Origin: Kwoniella bestiolae CBS 10118
Taxonomy: Eukaryota > Basidiomycota > Tremellomycetes > Tremellales > Cryptococcaceae
DNA length: 64,000 nucleotides
Assembly (NCBI RefSeq): GCF_000512585.2
Contig: NC_089245.1
Coordinates: 930,001 to 994,000, forward strand
Direction: 5' to 3'
Position 1 is the first letter of the stretch. Each line of letters starts with the position of its first letter. The notes beneath the pieces were generated by a model. The model was not told the origin of the DNA, made no database searches, and saw only the letters and a list, made by a program, of their open reading frames with translations. Of this stretch, positions 25,058 to 36,800 are shown piece after piece. The translations under genes and the position numbers were made by a program.

Positions 25058-26042
25058 ATGCTTCAATATGATCTCCAAACGATCCAACACGGTCTCTCAT
25101 CCAACCAAATCGTACTCCGTATAACAGACGGTCTATCTATCACCCCTCTAACAGACCTTGGATTCACAGCGAGTTCCACCGAATTCCAACCATCGACCAG
25201 TGGCAGAGCCTGGAAGAGAGATTACCATCACATGAGGGGTAATAGGAGTTGGCTGAGGGATAGGGATGTCTTAGAAGGGATGGTAGCTCATATCACCGGT
25301 GGATGGGGATCCATTCCATCACCATCAGTATCCAATATTCAAAGGGAGATGGAGGGATCCAAGTGGATATCGACCTCAGGTGATCTGGATTGGACAATAT
25401 TTGAAATATCCAGGAGATTGACGGTCTTAAGGAAAGATATAAAGGAAGTAAGGTTGACCGTGGTCAGGCGATATGGGAAGATTAGTAGACGATATCAGGG
25501 GGTTAAAGATATCGAAGTCGATCCGTTGCTCCATCTCAACAAATTTCTGAAATCGAGAAGGTCATATGGAAATAGAGAGAAAGTTCAGAAGGCGATTAAT
25601 TTTGCGAATGTTTCGGGGGAGGTACTGTTTCTGGGGAAGAAGTTTGGGAAAGATATTTTGGAGAGTACCGTCTGGACTAGAGATGTGAGTGATTACCGTC
25701 TACGCGATCAGAGAATTATGTGCCTCAATCATACTGTACCCCCTGTCAGCCACTCAGAAGCTAATATCTACTCTCCTGATGGACAATCCGGATAGAGGGA
25801 CAAATCGCTAACATCCCTCTCCTCCATAGTCCACAGGCCTCGACCTCCCAACGTACATGCTCAAGCCCCGAGAACAATGGAGAGCAAACCAAAGCTGGAT
25901 GGACAGGTTGATTTGGGATCCTTCGGTACATACTAGCTTCACTGAGGTTAAGAAGATCATCGAGGAGAACAAACGATCGGGTCCAGGTCCAGGTCCAGAT
26001 GTCGATGGAATCGTAAATAGTGTGAATCGATTGAGAATTTAG
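25058..26042 (+). CDS. Protein of unknown two-copy family (paralogue of 50939-51728)
   Basis: Two exons, 25058-25684 and 25830-26042, encode 279 residues. It shares with the gene at 50939 the stretch AHITGGWG, then KWISTSGDLDWTIFEISRRL (paralogue: PWISTTSDLDWAIWEIARRL), then VLFLGKKFGKDIL and a C-terminal exon LIWDPSVHTSFTEVKKI. The intron position is conserved between copies. The motif W-IS-T-S-DLDW-E resembles fungal domains of unknown function (possibly the DUF7587 type; not verified). No catalytic signature is recognised. It sits inside the RLRGG-C cluster between D and E. Confidence 0.8.
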
Positions 26043-26582
26043 CTGGTTGCTTGCTGTTAGGCCATGCATTCCTACGAGTACACGCACGTATACATACGTA
26101 TATACGTATATGCATCGAGAAATGCATATCTTGATGAATGGATATACTGCTGTCATCTCAACGGATTATCTAATGGCATATCATCGCGGACCGAGCCCTG
26201 CCAGTAGGCACCTTCTCTCTCGTTTATCTCTGCTGTGAGTTGGGGCCAACTATGGAGATACGTCTATTTCGATCCACAAGCTAGGTCGTAGATTTGGACA
26301 TGTCGATATCAACGAATGTCACACGTGGAAATCTATTATCGCACATGTGGTGAACACGATCCGACTGTGTTCTACTGCACACATCTAACACCCACTTCAA
26401 CACAATAGAAGCTAAAACCATTGCAAATTTTTAGAACGAAGACACATGTACACAATGACGCCTCACATCACCTTATGCCCGGAAACAAAGGTTCTTCACC
26501 ATCACTCCCTCACTATGGACAATCACTATAAAAATAACTCATATCGTATTGTACTCTATCACAGCCAAGTACGACGATAAAC
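26043..26582. other. Intergenic upstream of family member E
   Basis: 540 bp. A purine/pyrimidine alternating tract rich in CGTATA lies at about 26088-26115. A TATA-like ACTATAAAAATAACTC at 26525-26540 lies about 45 nt before the ATG of member E. Confidence 0.55.
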
Positions 26583-27008
26583 ATGTTTGATCACCTGCTC
26601 AAGAGATTCAAGCCTAGTGAGTGTACCACCATATCGTCCAGTGATGTCTACCAAATAGCAACAATGCTGATATTGTATTGCATAAACGAGATCAGAACAA
26701 ACCTCGAGGGACCCCTCCATCAGCCTGGTCGAGAGGGCGGGCAAAGAGAAACGATGAGACTCAGAGGTGGATGTTTCTCTTCTAAGAATGTGAGTTATGG
26801 TACACTCAGCTGATGCTTGGGTGACCGATGCATGTCTCTCCATGCAACTCATATAGATCGAGTGAGTTATCGTCTTCACGCCAAGTCCTGGAGACCTCTA
26901 TGACCACTTACCAATGTATTTGATAGCGGTACCAAGAAAAAGAAGAAACGAAGACATCATGGAAGAGGAGTCGGGTGTGGTGGTGGGGGGTGCGGAGGAG
27001 GCGGATGA
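26583..27008 (+). CDS. RLRGG-C family member E (MRLRGGC, CGGGGCGGGG end)
   Basis: Exon 1 at 26583-26616 (MFDHLLKRFKP), a core exon ending at 26789, a 5-nt micro-exon at 26857-26861 and a last exon at 26927-27008. The core exon starts either at 26734 (58-residue protein, reading GGQRETMRLRGGCFSSKN) or at 26659 (83 residues); both keep frame. The micro-exon gives I-D-G, then KKKKKRRHHGRGVG and the end CGGGGCGGGG. Structure and phases equal those of D. No known domain. The promoter has a TATA-like element. Confidence 0.75.
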
Positions 27009-27380
27009 CTTACGGTATCTTTGGCTGTTTGAAGGATGCATTCAGAGGTGTATGTCAATCCGCTTGTACAGCTTGAAGTGATGTCTAAATCAAGCTTGGA
27101 CCGTTTGCTTACTGTCGCATATCTACACTACCAGGATGATAGACCTCCTAAGGGGAGAAATTTTCGAATGTGTTTGTCCGTGTGAGCGTCACCTTTGAGT
27201 TGACTAACCCAGGAAGCATGACCTTATCGCCGGGAACATTTGTTGAAGATGAACGTGGAATCGCACTGCGAGGATGGTCTGTTTGTACAAATAGTCACAG
27301 TATAATCAATCATCAGCTATATTTTGCCGCTTCTGTTCGCCTTGTGACTCACTCGATAGAGGATACTGTTAATTATGGAA
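27009..27380. other. Intergenic between family members E and F
   Basis: 370 bp. A 79-codon ORF (27170-27409) runs into the F start in another frame and is not supported. It probably holds the promoter of F. Confidence 0.5.
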
Positions 27381-27786
27381 ATGTTCTCTCTCTTCAACTT
27401 TGGCAGTAAAGCCAGCTATAGTAATTATCAAGCTCCATGCCGATCTTAGATGAATGGTCGCTGAGTGATTCGGTCCTTCAGAAAGAGGAGGAACCTATCC
27501 ACTTGGTAGATCTAGGAAGAGCTCTGGAGGAAATACGATGATGAGACTCCGAGGCGGATGTTGTTCTTACAATGCTGTGAGTGTTTCAGACCTGCGTGCG
27601 TTAGAGCCGGGGAGTAACATTCACTTAACGAGTAAGTCATGTCGTCGTCTAAATATTACAGAGTACCGTTGATTCTCATCTGCTCGTAGCGGCGTTGGCA
27701 ATAAGGTGAAGAAGGAGAAGAAGAAATCGAGAGATGGAGGAACGTCAAGTGGGTGTGGTGGTGGTTGTGGGGGATGTGGTGGATAG
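27381..27786 (+). CDS. RLRGG-C family member F (MRLRGGCC), possibly splice-defective
   Basis: Exon 1 is 27381-27420 (MFSLFNFGSKASY; an in-frame ATG six bases upstream is also possible). Exon 2 is 27482-27576, reading NTMMRLRGGCCSYNA. The last exon is 27690-27786: KKEKKKSRDGG followed by SGCGGGCGGCGG and stop. The expected 5-nt micro-exon is present as AACGA at 27627-27631 with a perfect GTAAGT donor, but it is preceded by TT instead of AG. Without it, the last exon is out of frame and stops after four codons. With it, the product would be 78 residues. Either the copy is decaying, or it uses a non-canonical acceptor. Confidence 0.6.
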
Positions 27787-28294
27787 AGACAAGAGATCCC
27801 CTCTGAGAGACATCGTTTATTGATTATCCATTATCTATTATCCTATCGCTCAGTTGATCAGTTACGAGAATCCGGTCCTGACTGTGCTAAACATGCTCTT
27901 GATTAATGTTCATGCAGTGTATTTTTCATGAACATCGAGTGGTCTTGGAGAGTCTATCGGCCAAAGCGCAGAAGCACAGGAGCACAGAGATCCCAAAGAT
28001 GTTATGTAGGCCGAGAACTGAGATCCCGCAAGAGAAGCAAAGAGGTGGAAGAAAGAAGCATGTTTTTGTGTTCTTATCGGATTACATGAGATTGCGTAAT
28101 TACCCCATGGGGCGAAGTCATTTGCCACTAGCAGAGGACACCCAAAAGTACTCACATACTCACATTCTCACTTCCTTTGTTATCTCACTCACACCTCATA
28201 TCAACCCGTTGAATCCCTTTCAACACCTACTTCACTCTACCACAGATTACATGACAAAGTAAAGCAAGCGAAGGCATCCTCACACTCACGCAAG
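27787..28294. other. Intergenic, upstream of the 28295 gene
   Basis: About 510 bp between F and the orphan gene, same strand. A 118-codon ORF at 27906-28262 has no family features and no splice support; it may be 5' leader. Confidence 0.5.
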
Positions 28295-31200
28295 ATGTGG
28301 GATATCGTCTTCTTTCATGTCACCCACGTAGAGACCAAAGAGGAGAAATACCTCTGTGGGACTATAGTCAAAGAATACCCATCCATAGCTCATGTGTCCC
28401 GTCTCTTCCAAGATCCTGAAGTCATTTCTCGTGGATGGACGCCATCGTTGGAGAGTAATCATACCTGCGCTGTTCTGTCAGGACCATTCTGCGGGACATA
28501 TGATAGCTACGCGGACTTCATCGTGAGTTCCACCCCTTTCATCTGATTTCGCACTTGCACGCAAGAGCTTACTGACTGATTCAACGAATTAGCAACGCAC
28601 CAATGGAAGGGTCAATAGTGAAGTGTTCTCAAGAAAGGAGAAAATCATGAATGTCTACGTCGGGGAACCAAGCTTGATGAAAGACTTTGTGGCCAAGTAT
28701 CCTCGCGGTGAGTCGATTTCCAAGGATAATATCTATTCATAACGCTATCATTTGCTGACAACGGATCAGCAGAGAGTAGCCCCGAGGTATCATCTGCCGG
28801 TCACCAGTCTCTAAAAGTCCAAGAGACAAAGCAAGAACTGTTCTTCTCTGAAGAAGCTGTCCTATCACTCGAATCACCCGTTTCACCTGATGGTCCACCT
28901 ATCCCGCCCCACATCAAGGATGCCAACAATCCGCCGAACGCGGGCAGAATTGCGCGCAAGTCAAGACGAAAGATAATACTGTCCAGCGACGAAGAAGATG
29001 ACATCCGAGTCCAAGAAGTCAAAATAGAGGATCAACAACGAGAGGAAGCCAACACAGCATACCTTTTCCGACTTCATCTTCCTCCATCCTCCACTCAAAA
29101 TCAGATGAGACGATCAATCAGTCTATTCTACAAGAGGGACTCATTACCTGATATCCTCACCCTCAAACTCGCCGCTTTCAAATATCTGTGCGAAAATCAA
29201 AATCGCAGAAGTAGATGGCAAGACACCCCTGAGGATCAAGCTGATTTTGTGATGCATTATGAGGCGAGGGTCGAAGGCTGCCTTTATGAGGATTGGTTCA
29301 TTAAGCAGGTGAGTGTCCTCAAATTCAGAACCTCAATAGACAGACCCAGTCACTGACAAGACTCATTGTCAATAGAAGAACGGTAAAGCTCAAGAAACTC
29401 TCAGGAATCCAGTACACGTTGATGTGTACTTCGAGACTGTTCAAGATATACCCTCCTTCATCCGTTCAGACTCTGCTTCAGCCGCGCGTCTCGATAGACG
29501 ACTGCTTTTCGCTCAACTTGACGCAGTAACTCAACGTCGAAGGAGCGATAACTTCATCAGGCCCGGGCGAAACAATGCTCCGACTTGTCCAGATCACTCT
29601 CCTGTCGTACACTCAGTCGGAGTCCGACCAATGGTAGACCTTCTCCATCACAACAATCGCCCTGCTGAGGATGGTAAAGGAAGAGAAAGAGAAGAAGCCG
29701 CTTTAGCAAGCTGCACCATATCACCCGAAGAAGAGAGATGGTCATACTATGGCAACAGGCAAAAGAAAGAAAACAACCAAGGGAAACTCAAGGAATCCGA
29801 TGATTTTCCCGGCTTCTTCTCTAATTCTTCCTTTTCGCCTCCATCTCGCCCCGATATCACTGCGATTCCCCCCGTCTCTCGTCTTTTCCGTCCCCCACCT
29901 CCCACTTCCGGCTTCATGGCACCTGGATCAATGTCGATGATCCGTCCCAACAGCTATCCCGTACCGAGATTCTCACCCCAATCTGCCCCGTGGGCCATTC
30001 CCTCCGCTCCCCTTCTCCCCTCCGGTACGGCGTCGCCTCATCCCCTCTACTTCGAGTTCCACGTTATCGACTTCCATCTGAAGCCCATTGGACCGGATCC
30101 ATGGGTCTTCTCCGAGCTCCCAATAACCGATATCCTTCGAACCATGTTGGGACATTATATCGGAAGGGACTCTGCTCAAACCAGTAGATTGTCGGTCATC
30201 AACGATAAAATTCATACCGAGATGTTGTATGAGAAATTCATCACTGCTTTCTGGGATGGTCAAGGTGGATGGGAATGCTATAGAAGAGGTCAACTTACAA
30301 ATCATATTCATATCCAAGTTTGGTCTTCTGGTGAATTCGCTGAAGCCCAGACTGTACCACCGCTTGCGAATACCCAACCTGCATTGGCTGCGATGTCTCA
30401 AGAAGAATCTGATCTATACGACTTCCTTTCTCCAGCTTTGGAGAAGGAAGAAAAACCTTTCGTTGTCGGCTCTTCAGTCGCTAAGCCCAAAGACGCCCCT
30501 ACACCTACAATTGCCGTCGCTCAACCTGAAGAAGTAGAATTTGTCGGGTCTGACTCGTTTGAAGGTCAGAAGAAGGGAAGCACCGGAAGATATGGCTTCA
30601 AGCTCGAGGAGACCCTTGAATCCCGATCCGAGACGCCTGTTCTTACCTCACCCGAGGTCGTCGGTCGAACCAGCCCCCCCGGTGAGAAGGATCTTCCGCC
30701 GAAACCGCCCAAAGATCTTCCAGCTCTTCCGCCCGCTTTTGCACCCGTCATCACCAAAGCAGAAGGATCTGACAAAGCACTCGGCCATCCCCTTGAGAGA
30801 GTTACTTCTCGAGATTACTTGGAAGACCTCATTACTTCCTCTGGTAATACCACCGCCTCAACCCGGTTATTACGAATCATGCAAGCTGAATCTGTCAGTC
30901 CAGCGTCATCACTTGGCTTGAAGCTTCTTGATCTCGCTAAAGCACTTCGGACCGATGGGGAGCTGGCTCCTGCTAGACCAGTGGAAGATACCACTACGAA
31001 CAAGAAAGTGGAGAATATTGAGAATCGATTGAACGAATTCGCGGACATGCTCTATCATATCGCTGAGAACGTGGGAGTGGCATCAGATACATCTTCTACT
31101 GCCTCGTCAAGCGTAGATGAGGATGATGAAGATCGATCGACTACAGCGACTGTAGGAGATGTACCTTGTGGATTGTCGTTCTCTCAACTTGCTATTGCCG

Positions 31201-31826
31201 GTCAACAAGTCAACAAATCGATTGATGCTATTCAATCGCCATACAAGACCAACGAACCTCTTCCGGATACCCCTATCGTACCCTCTGCAAGACCTGATCT
31301 CGGAAATTTAGTCCGAGAAGCTCAACAGTTGGAGAAGGAGGAAGATAAGCACAATCATCCACCCAAGGTCGATCAGCCTCAAGATGCGGGAGAAATAAAA
31401 GTCAGCAGCACGACCAGGCAGATGCGAACTCCTATCACACCTCAAGAACAAGCGTATTTACTTGCTACCTTAGGTTGCGGCGTCCCGACTTATCACAGCC
31501 AGGCTCAAGGACTCAGCAATTTTTCCGCCCCTCCACCTCAATTCGGTTATTCCTACAGGCCATACCCAGGACCGGTATTGGAGGGCCCAGCAGGCTTTCC
31601 ATACGCTCATGCTCCAGGACAAACTTCCAGTCATACGGGATATCAACAAATGAGCATGGTCCCTCCCTCAAGCCTGTATCCGATTTGTTACAAATCCACT
31701 CCCTACAGTGATTGGACGAATAAGCCTAATTTTGAAAATAATTTCTGGACACGCGTGGCTCTTGAGCGCAGGAATGGCGGCAGGATCATAAGGCGCGGCG
31801 CAAAGATTCGGGATCGCTCAACATAG
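28295..31826 (+). CDS. Large orphan protein, unknown function
   Basis: Four exons, 28295-28522, 28593-28707, 28770-29308 and 29376-31826, encode 1110 residues with frame kept at all joins. The N-terminal ~115 residues (MWDIVFFHVTHVETKEEKYL...) look folded. An acidic/basic linker follows (RKSRRKIILSSDEEDD). A second folded-looking segment covers SISLFYKRDSLPDILTLKLA to EDWFIKQ. After a Pro-rich stretch, a third block around residues 500-600 is rich in aromatic residues (FEFHVIDFHLKPIGPDPWVF, then ITAFWDGQGGWECYRRG). The rest is Pro/Ser/Glu-rich and disordered, with a basic C-terminus (RIIRRGAKIRDRST). No known domain is recognised. It could be a lineage-specific scaffold or regulator. Confidence 0.78.
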
Positions 31827-32218
31827 TCATCCCAATCCTCATGGATGGTTTGCGGAATGGTCAATTCCCGATCAAGTCGGACGATTCGATGGTCTTGAGG
31901 AAGTGTAATGATACAGCGGGCCCCTGAAAGTCAGTCTGTTGCCTTCTCGTGTTCAGTGTTTAGAAAGTATTTGTATCGGATCCAATGTTCATTATATATA
32001 CGTTCCTTTTTTTGCATGATCGTTCCACCCTTTTTCGATCGATTCGATTCGTTTTTGTCTATACTTTATAAAGTATTCGACTTTATAGGATTATTGTAAA
32101 GACGCATCTTATGTTATTTTATGTGATGTATTTGATCGGATACAATTTCAATAGGAACGATGATGATCGATCGACATTGTATACAAAGATCTCATGAAAT
32201 ATATACTGCGTCCAATGA
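31827..32218. other. Convergent intergenic gap
   Basis: About 390 bp of T-rich sequence between the orphan gene (+) and LCL3 (-); 3'-end signals only. Confidence 0.5.
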
Positions 32219-33649
32219 CTACCCTCTGATCCACCCCCATATCCTCCTTAAAAGACTTCTCGACTTTCTGCCAGCTGTCGATGGAACTCGTGCTTCGTCT
32301 GGCCTTTTCATGCGTGCTTTGAAATCGCTGGGATGCTCGAATTTCTTCAGAGACCATAATCCCTTTTTGGACGATCTGGCAAGTTGCAAGCGGGACATTA
32401 GCTCTGAACTTGGGAGTTATATTCGAGGAACATCATATCAAAATTGGAACAGACAGCAAGGATCAACTTACCTGGCCTGCGCTTCGATAGATTTCATCTT
32501 CTCTACACCCCACGGTCCGTACTCTGCTCCTCCTGCTTCGTAGACTACTGCCATTCCTTCCTTTAACATTAGGAGAGGGAGGGGTCTGTCGAACCATAAT
32601 AAGCGATTTATGTAGGGTACGGCTACCTGGAAAATCTCATTGATCAGTCTGTCGAACCTTTGAGAAGAGCATTTGCTGAAGGCCTCTTCCACAGGAGAGA
32701 AGCAAGGTAAGATATGACAGGGATACACAACTTTTGTCCATTTGCTTCGTGGCCGAAAAGGTACTTTCCCATTTAAGTAGACGCATGTGGGGAAAGAGCC
32801 TTTGCACTTACAATCCTGTTATACTGATCCTTGGCCAACAGCTGACACCTCATCCTTTTTCCCAGTATTGTACCTCTCAGCCATTCCAGCGATTCCTTAG
32901 CATGCGGTTGAGCAGGTTGTCCAAAATGGGCGTTCTCGGGGGCATCGACGCCTGCTATTCGGATATGGATCGTCTCGTCTTTGAGTTCTGCGAAGTAGTA
33001 TATAGGTATACGAGTCAGTAGGAGTTAAGACTATAGCATCGCATATGATGGATAGCTTTTAGTCGGTATGAAAATGAGCCCACCTTTAGGCGTACTGGGG
33101 ATGGAACGGATCTTGAATGGATATCTGAAGAATGGACCTGGTGTGTGGTATAACCGTAGATTGTCTATCATAACTTCATATAAGCTTCTCCAATATACTC
33201 GTGAGCTTATCTTGAAGCTTACCTCCATCACCCACACTGATATCATGCACGACTCATCAGCTGTGTTCTAAAACCAATCTTGTAAATACCGCAGCTCACC
33301 TAGTCACCACACCCCTTATCCAAGTTTTCCTGTCCAACATACCCGACGTAACGCTATTCGCATTCCTGATCCTCCTCCAATACCTCCTATATCCAGCTAT
33401 CGAGCCCAAGGTGAGACATGTCGCTCCTGCCGCTGAGATGATACCTACCACGACGGGATCTTTGGGTATCCAGTCGTTGATCGAAGATCCTTTCGAGGTG
33501 GAGGAAGATGCCGAAGAAGAGGAGGGAGAGGAGAAGATGGATGTGATGTTTTCTAGGGGGGATGCATATGGGTATTCATGGTTCTTTTGAGTCCTTCTGA
33601 CCGGTCGATTAGCTTGATGAGAGCATACTAGGATACTTGAGGATTCCAT
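32219..33649 (-). CDS. LCL3: Lcl3-type membrane-anchored staphylococcal-nuclease-fold endonuclease
   Basis: Six exons, 33300-33649, 33236-33223 (14 nt), 33164-33084, 32987-32812, 32626-32472 and 32375-32219, encode 310 residues. After a Ser-rich start comes one membrane helix (VVVGIISAAGATCLTL), then the TNase-like domain: VVTSVGDGDNLRLYHTPGP, then IHIRIAGVDAPENAHFGQPA with AKESLEWLRG, then the LLAKDQYNRIVA segment and EAGGAEYGPW. The Arg and Asp/Glu residues of the nuclease site lie in RIAGVDAPE. The C-terminus is basic (KFEHPSDFKARMK and an Arg/Trp tail). The 14-nt exon is needed to give the invariant SVGDG motif. Known members are mitochondrial or membrane proteins of unclear role. Confidence 0.93.
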
Positions 33650-33846
33650 CTTAGATGTATATATAAGTGGATATGAGGATGAAAAAACAAAAAGAACGCG
33701 TTAAATCGTTCGTCATTTGTTCGGTTATTTGGCTCGTGCGCGAACATCTACTTCAGTACGTTGTCCCCTTCTCTTCACCTAACAACATACCACTAAGTCT
33801 GGACAGTACTCATAGCATATAGCAACACTCTCCCACTTCGGCCTTG

Positions 33847-36800
33847 ATGGCCAGAATGGAAGTATCAAATTTCTTTGCTCGACTCTTACAGCCGCCCAAG
33901 GAGGCTAAGGCGGTATCGCAGCCGGATGATTTGGGGCAGTTTGACCTTGCCTGGCAAGGTATCAAGGTGGGTTGCTCCCCTTCACAGAGTGTACGGTCGT
34001 GACTGATTGTTGTGGTGTGGGTGTATAGGAAACGCTGGAACAACCTGATGAGAGACAGATAATAAGGTGTGTGTGTGGTGGTCTCATCATCGGAGGTGCT
34101 TTGCTGATAAGAGTCTGCTCTTGTAGAGGCATATCGTCAACTCAGGTACCCAATCAACTTCGACATATGGTAGATGCGTTGGTATATGAGAGTAACAGGA
34201 CTGATGAAGAGTGAGTCACTCGAACCAAGTGCATGACGAGGACGCAGCTGACATTCAATACAGTACGACTGGAGCATGTCTGGAATACTTCCTGAAGAAT
34301 GATTTGCTGGCCCAGCTGGAAAGATTATGTGAACCAGATAGACCCCACGGTATCAAGGGTCAGTCAAACCCATCACCATTATCCCAATCGTTCTTATTGT
34401 CAGCTAATAATATGCACTTGATATAGCTGAAGTTCTCCGAGCGATAAACAACTTGATCGTTTCCCTCTCTGAACGTTTCTTGGTACACAATGCTGTTCAT
34501 CGACCACTTCGACGATTACTTCGGTCATGTGTAGGTGAAGAACCCGAGGAGAAAGTAGATGGTGGAGCTAGAGTATTGGGTGCTGCTGGAATGAGTCCTG
34601 ATATGGAGAGAAGGGGAGGTACCGATGAAATTGAAGAAGATTTGGTGGGGTTGATGTGTACTTTGGCTTCTAGGATGGTAGCTTAGTGAGTGCACTCGGA
34701 CTGTCCTCTCTATCTTCTCATCAGTTTTACTTTCACCCGACAATCTCGTCGCCAACCAGTCCCTATCGTCCGAGTCGCTGTTGTTGTTGGATATCTATAC
34801 TGACATCCCACAGTCCCCCGCTACTCCTCATCTTCTTCCACGACAAAGGCTGGCTTCAGCCGCATCCTTCCCGCGTATCCACTCCCCTTGAACGAGCCTT
34901 ATCTCCTGCTCCATCAGCTCACACAGGCATATCCGGCCCATCCAGCAAGATCACCACCATTCATCACTTCGAGTTCCTCCTTTTCTCTTACCTACTCCGC
35001 TTCGTCCATCGTGAAGGCCAGATTGGTGATCCTGCTCGAGCAGGCTTATTGTTCTTATTCGACATTGCCTTTCTCCCACCCAGCGAGATATTCAGCGGAT
35101 CACCCAATCTGAATGATAAGGAAGGGTCAGACCCCCTTCAAGATGCCCGAGATGCTCTAGGAGAATTTATACTTGACGGTGATTTTGCGGAAGTCATGGC
35201 TGCTGGTCTAGGCGCTATCTATTCATTATTACCTTCAAAGCTACATGTACCATCCTTAGCGGAAATAGCAGAACAAGAGAGGGAGATGGGCGGTTCGAAC
35301 TCTGGAGGGATGTACCTCGGTGCAGGGCGGGAATTACCTGATAGAGAGATCCCTTCCTCGACGGACCAAGAAGTTCGCGATCAGCTTGATTTGATTCTCA
35401 AGCTGTTTGGATTTCTACAAGATATAATACATCGCTGTACATCTGCGATACGCCATACTCACAACGATCAAGATTGCCATGAGATCTCCACGACACATAT
35501 GCTAGGAAATGCAATATCAGAAGCTACTCTCGATGCCATCCAGTCATCTTTCCTTGATAACGTACTTTATCCTTCGGTCTTGGAATGCTCAAGCCATGAT
35601 GGAAGTTCGGTAGCTGTCTTGACCTACCTAGATGTGCTATTATCAAACCTGGATGATGGACCGCTGTTAAATCGATTACTTGCGTTTTTGATGGATACTG
35701 GATCTTCAGAGTTAGGTCACACAGCTCAAGATAGGAAGAAAAACAAACGAAAGACGGGAGCAATGGGATTCATCGATCAACCAATTTACACTGCAGACTA
35801 CTTTGCGGACGAAGGTCGGTTCACGCTGAAGGATCTCATATTTGATAATCTCCACTCATCGGAACCGACCTCATCAACAGCTGCTTTGCGCTTACTACGT
35901 ACGCTGTTGGGTGATCATTGTGGACAATCAGTCAAAGGCTTATTGTCGGTAGTTCGAGATCCTGCTGCTACTGCTTTGGCTAAACGACCCATTCCCTCTC
36001 CATTAGACACCATGGACACTTTTTTACCAGTTCCGGTCAACTCGACAGATGTCCACCTGCAGGAAGTCGAGCTATATAGCTCCTTGGTCACTCGACTCGA
36101 CCCATCGCTCTCGTCCGCTGAGATGGCTGCTGGCTATGCTGTCTATCTAACAGATATGACTGCTTTGATAGAAGCAGACTCATGCTTCCGATCGGCTCAG
36201 ATACCCACTACATTCCTGGGAGAGACGGAGAAGAATATCCTGCGCCTAGAAATGACAGAAGAACCCATACAGCATCGTTTGAACCCCTCGGATCCGCTCA
36301 TCAAGAATATACTATCAACCTTCAGCAAATTCCTCGCCAATACTCCAGATCAGAACGTCGCTATGACCGGAGTTGTCAGTGCTATCGCACTCTGCCCAAA
36401 TAGATCATTAGCTGGATGGCTGCTGTACGATATAAAACCGGAATCAGACCCGTGGAAAGCGAAATCTACTCGACCTAAGGACAGTCTATCAGATTATGAT
36501 TCAGATTCAGATGATTCCGACTACGATATTGATCGACCTCTTCAGCCTGGATCTGACCCATTCTCCACACGCTCATCTGTCCCCCTTCCTGCGATCTACC
36601 AGATCTCTCGAGAAATCATCAAGACCATCTCCTCTTATCGGTCCAGCGTCGAACCGTTCGAAAGGCTCCTGGCGGAGAGAAGACAAGGTTTGTTATTCGC
36701 AGATCACTTGGACGAAGCCATGAACCTGATGCTGGATGTTGAACCGTCTTCTTTTGGCTTACCGGAAACGCCCAGACCGCAGACGAAGAAGAGACCTTCA

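Noticed and set aside
16929..27786. Ubiquitin or ubiquitin-fusion genes because of LRLRGG
   Set aside because: Only 15-56 residues precede the motif, with no ubiquitin-fold signature; the match is confined to the hexapeptide.
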